A DNA stretch of 64,000 bases from Hyphomicrobiales bacterium. GTDB taxonomy: Bacteria; Pseudomonadota; Alphaproteobacteria; Rhizobiales; Phreatobacteraceae. Made by a program: the position numbers and the translations under genes. The notes under the pieces were generated by a model that saw only the letters and a program-made list of their open reading frames with translations, was not told the origin of the DNA and made no database searches. The stretch is taken from contig JAFKKV010000018.1 of NCBI GenBank assembly GCA_017304475.1, positions 124,001 through 188,000 on the forward strand, written 5' to 3'. Below are positions 58,083 to 64,000 of the stretch, one piece after another (position 1 is the stretch's first letter; every line of letters begins with the position of its first letter).

Positions 58083-59006
58083 ATGAACAAACCGCACGTC
58101 GCCGTCCTGATGGGCGGCTGGTCCGCCGAGCGGGAAGTGTCGCTGCGGTCCGGCACGGCCTGCGCCGACGCCCTCGAATCACTTGGCTATCCCGTGACGC
58201 GAATCGATGTCGGCCGCGATATCGCGCTCAGGCTGGCCGCGCTGAAGCCCGATGTGGTCCTCAACGTCACGCATGGCAGGCCCGGCGAAGACGGAACCCT
58301 CTCGGCCATCCTGGAGGTGATGCGGATCCCCTACAGCCATTCCGGCGTCATGTCGTCGGCGCTCGCCATGGACAAGGCCATGGCCAAACGTGTCCTGGCG
58401 GCGTCCGGGATCGCCGTTCCCGGGGGCCTGCGCGTGCACCGCCGGGAGGCGGCACGCGAGCACCTGATCGCGCGTCCCTATGTCGTGAAACCCAATGCCG
58501 AAGGCTCTTCCATCGGCGTTTTCATCGTCACCACCGAACACGAGCACCCGCCCCAGGAGCTGAATTCGGCCGAATGGGGCCTGGATGAGACCGTGCTGGT
58601 CGAGCCCTTCATCGCCGGGCGTGAACTGACCTGCGCGGTCATGGGCGACCGGGCGCTGGCGGTGATCGAAATCGTACAGGACAACCGGTTCTACGACTAT
58701 GAGGCGAAATATGCGCCCGGCGGATCGAAGCACCTGATTCCTGCACCGCTTAAACCAAATATTTACTCTGAGGTCCAAAGACTGTCCCTCGCAGCGCATC
58801 ACGCGCTCGGCTGTAAAGGGGTCAGCCGTGCGGACTTCAGATACGACGACACGCCCGGCGGAACCGGGGACCTCATCTGTCTCGAAGTCAACACGCAGCC
58901 CGGGATGACCGGGACGTCGCTTGTCCCCGATATGGCCGCTCACGAAGGCATTTCGTTCGCAGAGCTGGTCGAATGGATGGTGTTGGACGCTTCGCTAGAT
59001 CGCTGA
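58083..59006 (+). CDS. ddl: D-alanine:D-alanine ligase
   Basis: A 307-residue ATP-grasp enzyme of the DdlB size class that makes the D-Ala-D-Ala used by MurF. Seen: VAVLMGGWSAEREVSLRSG, VVLNVTHGRPGEDGTLSAILE, GVMSSALAMDKAMAKRVL, VVKPNAEGSSIGVF, DNRFYDYEAKYAPGGSKHL with the specificity Tyr, and LEVNTQPGMTGTSLVPD. A stretch at 58748-58786 uses codons rare elsewhere in this window (CTT, AAT, ATT, TCT, AGA) and is AT-rich, perhaps because it holds an internal promoter. The 3' end overlaps ftsQ by 34 bp. Confidence 0.95.
   Translation: MNKPHVAVLMGGWSAEREVSLRSGTACADALESLGYPVTRIDVGRDIALRLAALKPDVVLNVTHGRPGEDGTLSAILEVMRIPYSHSGVMSSALAMDKAMAKRVLAASGIAVPGGLRVHRREAAREHLIARPYVVKPNAEGSSIGVFIVTTEHEHPPQELNSAEWGLDETVLVEPFIAGRELTCAVMGDRALAVIEIVQDNRFYDYEAKYAPGGSKHLIPAPLKPNIYSEVQRLSLAAHHALGCKGVSRADFRYDDTPGGTGDLICLEVNTQPGMTGTSLVPDMAAHEGISFAELVEWMVLDASLDR
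58748..58786 (+). promoter_or_regulatory. AT-rich island inside ddl, candidate internal ftsQAZ promoter
   Basis: GCTTAAACCAAATATTTACT (58748-58767) and AAAGACTG nearby stand out in GC-rich coding DNA, about 200 bp before ftsQ. A TTAA box at 58750-58753 is followed by an AATATTTA string; this resembles, but does not match, the TTAA-N7-TTAA site of the cell-cycle regulator CtrA, which acts on ftsQA in Caulobacter. No clean -35/-10 pair is visible. Confidence 0.3.
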
Positions 59007-59989
59007 TCGCACGGCTCGATAGGGTCGGCGCGGACGCGCTTCTGCTTGCGCATCGCAGCCTGCTCGCCCGCCATCGCCGCAGCCTGGCGGAGGCGCAGGC
59101 CGCCTCTGCCGAACCCTATGCGCGCCCGAGCGCCTGGGATTTCTGGTTGCGCCGGCTGTCCGTGCGAATCGCCAATCTGCATATCCCGCGCCATGCCGGC
59201 GCCTATGCGACCGCGCTGCTGCTGGCCTCCACCGGCCTCTACGGCGTTCAGCGCGGCGGCCACTGGCCGGCGCTCAACGCCGCGATCCTCGCTTTCGGCG
59301 ACGAGATGGCCAATGCCGCCGGCCTGCAGGTGCGCGCGGTCAGGCTGACCGGCAATACCAAGCTGAGCCAGCCCGAAATCCTCGAGGCGGCGGGCATCAG
59401 CCCGACCACCTCGGTCCTGTTCTTCGATCCGGCCGCGGCGCGCACCCGCCTGACGGCCAACCCCTGGATCGCCGAAGCCACCGTCCAGAAGCTCTATCCC
59501 GACCAGCTGCTGGTCGAGATCGTCGAGCGCGAGGCCTTCGCGCTGTGGCAGCGCGACGGCAAGATCGCCGTCATCGCGGCCGACGGCACCGTTATCGTCG
59601 ACCGGCTCGACAGCCGCTTCCAGAACCTGCCGCTGGTCGTCGGGCGTGGCGCCGAGAAGCGCGTGCGCGAGATCGTCGGGCTGATGAACGAGCGTCCCGC
59701 CATCGCCGCCAATGTGCGTGCGGCCGTTCTGGTCGCCGAGCGCCGCTGGACCCTGGTGCTGAAGAACGGCATCGACGTGCGCCTGCCCGACAGCGACGTC
59801 GACCAGGCGCTGGCCACGCTGGCGCGCCTCGATGCCGAGAAGAAATTGATGACCCGCGACGTCTCGGCGATCGACCTGCGCGTGCCCGGCCGCGTCACGG
59901 TCCGTCTCTCGGACGATGCCTTCCGTGCCCATGAGGCGACGTTGAAGGAGCGCCAGCGCGCCCGCAGGCGAGCGGGGACGGACACATGA
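58973..59989 (+). CDS. ftsQ: Cell division protein FtsQ
   Basis: A 338-residue bitopic divisome protein. The cytoplasmic part is long and basic (about 1-85, with RHRRSLAEAQAASAEP), the membrane helix is near 80-95 (GAYATALLLASTGLYGV), then the POTRA domain (about 118-190: LQVRAVRLTGNTKLSQPEILEAAGI and NPWIAEATVQKLYPDQLLVEIVERE), then the beta domain. FtsQ recruits FtsL/FtsB. The start is an ATG inside ddl; a second ATG four bases later is out of frame. An ATGA overlap couples it to ftsA. Confidence 0.9.
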   Translation: MDGVGRFARSLIARLDRVGADALLLAHRSLLARHRRSLAEAQAASAEPYARPSAWDFWLRRLSVRIANLHIPRHAGAYATALLLASTGLYGVQRGGHWPALNAAILAFGDEMANAAGLQVRAVRLTGNTKLSQPEILEAAGISPTTSVLFFDPAAARTRLTANPWIAEATVQKLYPDQLLVEIVEREAFALWQRDGKIAVIAADGTVIVDRLDSRFQNLPLVVGRGAEKRVREIVGLMNERPAIAANVRAAVLVAERRWTLVLKNGIDVRLPDSDVDQALATLARLDAEKKLMTRDVSAIDLRVPGRVTVRLSDDAFRAHEATLKERQRARRRAGTDT

Positions 59990-61311
59990 CCTCTCCGTTC
60001 AAACATGGCCTGACCCCGAAGATGCGGCCGATCTCGCCGCGTCGTTCCGCTATTCTCTGCGTGCTGGATATCGGCACGTCGAAGATCGTCTGCATGATCG
60101 CCCGGCTCAGGCCGCGCGAAGGCTCCGACATTCTGCCGAACCGCACCCACAAGGCGGAGGTTCTCGGCATCGGGCACACCCGCGCCCGCGGCATGAAATC
60201 CGGCAGCGTCGCCGACATGGCCAAGGCCGAGGCTTCGATCCGCCAGGCGGTCGATGCCGCCGAGCGCATGGCCGAAGTCCAGGTCGACCGCGTCATCGTC
60301 ACCGTCTCGGCCGGCCGCATCGGCTCAGAGCAATATGAGGCGCGGGTGACCTGCGCGACGCCCAGGGTGCAGGACCACGACCTGCATCGCGTGCTGGAAG
60401 CTGCGTCCGATCATTCGGTGCGCCAGGGGCGCGCGGTGCTGCATTCCATGCCGATCGGCTTCCGGCTCGACGAGACCCGCGGCATCAAGGATCCGCGCGG
60501 CATGCTCGGCTCCAGCCTCGGCGTCGACATGCATGTCGCGACCTGCGACGTCGCCTCGGCGCGCAACCTGATGCTCTGCGTCGAGCGCTGCCACCTCACC
60601 GTCGAGGCCATGGTGGCTGCCCCCTTCGCCTCCGGCCTGTCGGTGCTGACCGACGACGAGGCCGAGCTCGGCACGGTGTGCATCGACATGGGCGCCGGCA
60701 CGACGACGCTCGCGGTCTTCGCCGGCGGCCATTTCGTCCATGCCGACGCGGTCGCGGTGGGCTCGCATCACGTGACCATGGACATTGCCCGCGGCCTGTC
60801 GGCGCGCCTCAGCGACGCCGAGCGCATCAAGGTGCTGAACGGCGCCTGTTTCGCGGCCAAGTCCGACGAGCGCGACATCATCAACGTGCCCTCGATCTCC
60901 GAGGACGAGCGCGACCTGCCGAACCAGGTCACCCGCGCCCAGGTCATTCGCATCATCCGGCCGCGCGTCGACGAGATCCTGGAAATGGTGCGCGATCGCC
61001 TGGTCGCCTCCGGCACCGCGGCCGAAGCCGGCCGGCGCGTCGTGCTGACCGGCGGCGGTTCGCAATTGCCCGGTCTCGCCGATCTCGCCGCCCAGGTGCT
61101 CGGCCGCCAGGTGCGGGTCGCCCGCCCGGTCGGCATTACCGGACTTCCCGACAGCGCCAAGGGCCCCCCCTTCGCGGCGGCGGTCGGCCTCACGGTCTAC
61201 CCGCAGATCGCGGGCATCGAACATTTCGAGCCGCAGCGGCGCCTGTTCGCCGCCACCGGCACGGACGGCTATTTCTCGCGCGTCGGCAAGTGGATCCGCG
61301 AGAGCTTCTGA
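59986..61311 (+). CDS. ftsA: Cell division protein FtsA
   Basis: A 441-residue actin-like ATPase that anchors FtsZ to the membrane. Phosphate 1 motif VLDIGTSKIVCMIARL opens the fold, the SHS2 (1C) domain follows (KSGSVADMAKAEASIRQAVDAAE; VIVTVSAGRIGSEQ), and the phosphate 2 and adenosine motifs are CIDMGAGTTTLAVFAGG and VVLTGGGSQLPGLADLA. The C-terminal end YFSRVGKWIRESF is the amphipathic membrane-targeting helix. It overlaps ftsQ by 4 bp; 123 bp separate it from ftsZ, enough for an extra promoter. Confidence 0.96.
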   Translation: MTSPFKHGLTPKMRPISPRRSAILCVLDIGTSKIVCMIARLRPREGSDILPNRTHKAEVLGIGHTRARGMKSGSVADMAKAEASIRQAVDAAERMAEVQVDRVIVTVSAGRIGSEQYEARVTCATPRVQDHDLHRVLEAASDHSVRQGRAVLHSMPIGFRLDETRGIKDPRGMLGSSLGVDMHVATCDVASARNLMLCVERCHLTVEAMVAAPFASGLSVLTDDEAELGTVCIDMGAGTTTLAVFAGGHFVHADAVAVGSHHVTMDIARGLSARLSDAERIKVLNGACFAAKSDERDIINVPSISEDERDLPNQVTRAQVIRIIRPRVDEILEMVRDRLVASGTAAEAGRRVVLTGGGSQLPGLADLAAQVLGRQVRVARPVGITGLPDSAKGPPFAAAVGLTVYPQIAGIEHFEPQRRLFAATGTDGYFSRVGKWIRESF

Positions 61312-61434
61312 AACCATCCGGCCCGCCGAAAGGCTGGCCGGATAAAAAAATCGCAGACCGGGCGCCACCGGCCGCGAAACCTGAGTTAGAAACGCGATGT
61401 GGCGGTCGCGTGAGTGATTCGAACGAGGCTCATG

Positions 61435-63135
61435 ATGACAATCAACCTGAAGATGCCCGATATCCGGGAACTCAAGCCCCGGATCACCGTGTTCGGGGTG
61501 GGCGGCGCCGGCGGCAATGCTGTCAACAACATGATCGAGGGCGGTCTGCTCGGTTGCGACTTCGTCGTCGCCAATACCGATGCCCAGGCGCTGCTCTCGG
61601 CCAAGGCCGATCGCATCATCCAGATGGGCATCGCGGTCACTTCGGGCCTCGGCGCCGGGTCGCATCCGGAAGTCGGCGCGGCCGCGGCCGAAGAGGTGCT
61701 GGACGAGATTCGCGACCAGCTCGCCGGTTCGCACATGGCCTTCATCACCGCCGGCATGGGCGGCGGCACCGGCACGGGCGCCGCCCCGGTCATCGCCCGG
61801 GTTGCCCGTGAGCTGGGCATCCTGACGGTCGGCGTCGTCACCAAGCCCTTCCACTTCGAGGGCGTGCGCCGCATGAAGACGGCGGAATCGGGCATTGTCG
61901 AGCTGCAGAAGTCGGTCGACACCCTGATCGTCATCCCGAACCAGAACCTGTTCCGGGTCGCCAACGAGAAGACCACCTTCACCGATGCATTCGCCATGGC
62001 GGACCAGGTGCTCTATTCGGGTGTCGCCTGCATCACCGACCTGATGGTCAAGGAAGGCCTGATCAATCTCGACTTCGCCGACGTCCGCGCCGTCATGCGC
62101 GACATGGGCAAGGCGATGATGGGCACGGGTGAGGCGACCGGCGAGCGGCGCGCCATCACGGCGGCCGAAGGCGCGATCGCCAATCCGCTGCTCGACGATG
62201 TCTCGATGCGCGGCGCGCGCGGCCTGCTGATCTCGATCACCGGCGGCAACGACCTGACGCTGTTCGAAGTCGACGAAGCGGCGACCCGCATCCGCGAAGA
62301 GGTCGATCCCGAAGCCAACATCATCCTCGGCGCCACCTTCGACGCGGCGCTCGACGGCACCATCCGCGTGTCCGTGGTGGCCACCGGCATCGATCACATC
62401 CCCAATCAGAATGTCGGCGGCTCGACCATTGCCGAGCTGACCGCCAAGCTGAAGCAGAACACCCAGAAGCTCGCTTCGATGACGCCGGCCCAGCCGCCGG
62501 TCATCGATACGCGCACGGCGATGGAGGCCCATCCGGCCGACGTCCAGATGCGCCAGGCGCCGGTCATGGAGGCGCCGCTTGCGCCGCCGCAGCCGGTGAT
62601 CACCGCGAGCGAGGTGACGCTGCAGCCGGTTCCGGCCAAGCCGTCGCTGTTCCGCGAAGCACCGGTCGAACTGGACGCGCCGCGCCTGCCGCCGCGCGAC
62701 GAGCCGATGCCGGCCCGCGACTTCATCCCGCCGGCCGCCGAAAAGCACATGCGCCCGGTGCGCATGCCGAGCGTCGACGAACTGCCGCGGCCCGGCCAGC
62801 AGCAGATGCGCGCCGCCCAGCAGCCGGCTCCGGTCGCACCTCCGGTCGACAATCCCGTGGAGCGCAAGCGCACGTCGCTGATGGACAAGCTCGCCGCGAT
62901 CGGCTTCACCCGCCGCGCCGACGAGCAGGAGGCCCCGGCGCCTCAGCCGCGCATGGCGCCGCCTTTGGCGCCCGCGCGTCCGGCTCCGCAGGCCCAGCGT
63001 CCCGCGGCGCCCGCCCCGCAAATCCGGCGCGAGCCGGCTGGGCTCGACATCCACGGCCGGCCGGCCGCGCCCCAGGCGCGCACCGAGGACGACCACCTGG
63101 ATATTCCGGCCTTCCTGCGGCGGCAGGCGAACTGA
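61435..63135 (+). CDS. ftsZ: Cell division GTPase FtsZ
   Basis: A 566-residue tubulin homologue that forms the division ring. It starts MTINLKMPDIRELKPRITVFG, as in rhizobial FtsZ; the GTP signature GGGTGTG is at 109-115 and the catalytic T7-loop region NLDFADVRAVM lies near residue 215. The globular part ends near 320. The linker of about 230 residues is Pro/Gln/Ala-rich, long for FtsZ but usual in alphaproteobacteria. The end LDIPAFLRRQAN is the conserved peptide that binds FtsA and other partners. An ATG one codon earlier (61432) is possible. A strong terminator follows. Confidence 0.97.
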   Translation: MTINLKMPDIRELKPRITVFGVGGAGGNAVNNMIEGGLLGCDFVVANTDAQALLSAKADRIIQMGIAVTSGLGAGSHPEVGAAAAEEVLDEIRDQLAGSHMAFITAGMGGGTGTGAAPVIARVARELGILTVGVVTKPFHFEGVRRMKTAESGIVELQKSVDTLIVIPNQNLFRVANEKTTFTDAFAMADQVLYSGVACITDLMVKEGLINLDFADVRAVMRDMGKAMMGTGEATGERRAITAAEGAIANPLLDDVSMRGARGLLISITGGNDLTLFEVDEAATRIREEVDPEANIILGATFDAALDGTIRVSVVATGIDHIPNQNVGGSTIAELTAKLKQNTQKLASMTPAQPPVIDTRTAMEAHPADVQMRQAPVMEAPLAPPQPVITASEVTLQPVPAKPSLFREAPVELDAPRLPPRDEPMPARDFIPPAAEKHMRPVRMPSVDELPRPGQQQMRAAQQPAPVAPPVDNPVERKRTSLMDKLAAIGFTRRADEQEAPAPQPRMAPPLAPARPAPQAQRPAAPAPQIRREPAGLDIHGRPAAPQARTEDDHLDIPAFLRRQAN

Positions 63136-63494
63136 GCGTCGTCCACACCACAATTGTTACGAAATCTTGCAGGCGATCAACTTACCCGGGCCCCAGCGCC
63201 CGGGTAAGTTTTTGTTAAGTCACGCTTTTTATAGTGTTAACACGTCCGCGCAAATGCGACCGAAATTTGGTAACAGTCGGACACAAACCGTGACTTGGCA
63301 CCCCCTGGGGCGCTGTCTATGGTCCGGCCCGTTCGAGCCTGTGATGAATCACCACTGTGATTCTGATTCGCAGTGAAACCGCCGAAGCCCGTGAATGGGG
63401 ATTTGGACAGCAGGTTCGATGGGTCATGAAGGGGGCCGCCCCGGCAGCGCTGAGATCGTCAGATTTCGGTGAGCGGGTGGCAGAGACGGTCGAT
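63136..63494 (+). other. ftsZ-lpxC intergenic region, lpxC leader
   Basis: About 360 bp with no credible gene. In order it holds the ftsZ terminator, an AT-rich segment with TTTTTATAGT and the palindrome GTGTTAACAC (63234-63243), and the inverted repeat GAATCA-N6-TGATTC (63346-63363) overlapping CACTG/CAGTG arms (63353-63357 and 63371-63375). The lpxC promoter must lie here; TATAGT (63230-63235) is a fair -10 but its -35 is unclear. Confidence 0.55.
63179..63213 (+). terminator. Rho-independent terminator after ftsZ
   Basis: A perfect 13-bp stem, AACTTACCCGGGC (63179-63191) with GCCCGGGTAAGTT (63198-63210), a 6-base loop, then a run of T. It lies 44 bp after the ftsZ stop and should end the dcw transcript. 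Confidence 0.92.
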
Positions 63495-64000
63495 ATGAAG
63501 ACTGCACGGCAGACGACGCTTCGCGAGCAGGTCCAACTTGAGGGAATCGGTGTCCATAGTGGCGCCGCCGTCTCGGTGACCCTGCATCCGGCCGAAGCCG
63601 GCACGGGAATAGCCTTCCTTCGCTCCGACCAGGATCATCTCGAACTTCCCGCCGTTTTCCGCAATGTTTCCTCCGCCGATCTGTCGACGGTCATCGGCCA
63701 TCCCGAGCGTGGTGGCGTGGCGACCGTCGAACATCTGATGGCCGCCTTCGCCGGTCTCGGCGTCGACAATTGCGTCGTCGAGGTCGATGGCCCGGAAATG
63801 CCGATTCTCGACGGTTCGGCCGGCCCCTTCGTCGCGGCGATCGATCAGGTCGGCCTGGCGACGCTGCCGGCGTCGCGCCGCGCCATCAAGATCCTCAAGA
63901 CCGTCATGGTCGAGACCGACCGTGGTTCGGTCGAGCTGCATCCACACGATCGCGGCATGCGGATGGAAGTCGAGATCGATTTCGCCAATCCGCTGGTCGG
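63495..64000 (+). CDS. lpxC: UDP-3-O-acyl-N-acetylglucosamine deacetylase LpxC (3' partial)
   Basis: The first 168 codons of LpxC, the zinc enzyme of the committed step of lipid A synthesis; the gene runs off the window. The start MKTARQTTLREQVQLEGIGVHSG is typical, with GVHSG the conserved substrate-side loop. VATVEHLMAAFAGLGVDN holds the first zinc ligand His, and EMPILDGSAGPFV follows. The remaining zinc ligands lie beyond the end. lpxC follows ftsZ in many proteobacteria, so the context agrees. It sits after the ftsZ terminator and needs its own promoter. Confidence 0.95.
   Translation, partial: MKTARQTTLREQVQLEGIGVHSGAAVSVTLHPAEAGTGIAFLRSDQDHLELPAVFRNVSSADLSTVIGHPERGGVATVEHLMAAFAGLGVDNCVVEVDGPEMPILDGSAGPFVAAIDQVGLATLPASRRAIKILKTVMVETDRGSVELHPHDRGMRMEVEIDFANPLV

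Noticed and set aside
60325..63153. 942-codon open frame antisense to ftsA and ftsZ
   Set aside because: It is a shadow of two certain genes; composition is His/Arg/Gly-rich without structure-like patterns.
63167..63376. 69-codon frame after ftsZ
   Set aside because: It runs through the perfect terminator stem and the lpxC leader; no conserved protein is visible.

Overview
The window is high-GC DNA (roughly two thirds G+C by eye) from an alphaproteobacterium, most probably of the Hyphomicrobiales (Rhizobiales). The strongest markers are a circularly permuted two-piece tmRNA gene with the alphaproteobacterial T-loop GGCAGTA, an SspB-alpha type adaptor, a DUF4169/ribbon-helix-helix pair, and FtsA, FtsZ and LpxC sequences of the rhizobial kind. 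I cannot name the genus.

Layout. 1-2.6 kb: the end of a BigR-type sulfide/persulfide operon (metallo-hydrolase, BigR, two half-size YeeE/YedE proteins) and a convergent CysQ. 2.7-9 kb: extensin-like lipoprotein, large AsmA protein, permuted tmRNA, SspB, DUF4169 and a ribbon-helix-helix protein. 9.2-11.3 kb: TctBA transporter without its binding protein. 11.5-14.2 kb: YHS protein, DUF2853 and the thymidylate/folate set thyA-mazG-folA. 14.4-17.7 kb: hflK-hflC-DUF2065, then a lone sdhB. 17.7-25.6 kb: a 53-bp repeat tract, creD, an Inh-domain lipoprotein, rpmE, an ABC exporter, and an OmpA/TolQ-like ion-driven envelope pair. 25.7-38.9 kb: mixed accessory metabolism, regulators and envelope genes, including a DjlA-like/AmpD-like/VanX-like run. 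39-44 kb: a REP-type inverted repeat, then a catabolic block (two coupled acyl-CoA dehydrogenases, a class III CoA-transferase, a GntR regulator).

44.6-64 kb is the division and cell wall (dcw) cluster, all on the + strand: rsmH-ftsL-ftsI-murE-murF-mraY-murD-ftsW-murG-murC-murB-ddl-ftsQ-ftsA-ftsZ, then lpxC running off the end. Most junctions are ATGA/GTGA overlaps, so this is a translationally coupled operon that makes lipid II and assembles the divisome. mraZ is not in front of rsmH. Strong terminators sit after ftsZ, DUF2853 and hflC.

Most of the window is conserved housekeeping. I found no convincing unknown multi-gene system. The better leads are the tmRNA-SspB neighbourhood, the acyl-CoA dehydrogenase pair lacking the usual C-terminal Glu, the OmpA/TolQ-like pair, an AT-rich rare-codon island inside ddl, the REP-like inverted repeat, the 53-bp repeats, and a GNAT enzyme with a histone-like basic tail. 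Small genes of 58-61 residues (DUF4169, DUF2065) are real and easily missed by length cut-offs.
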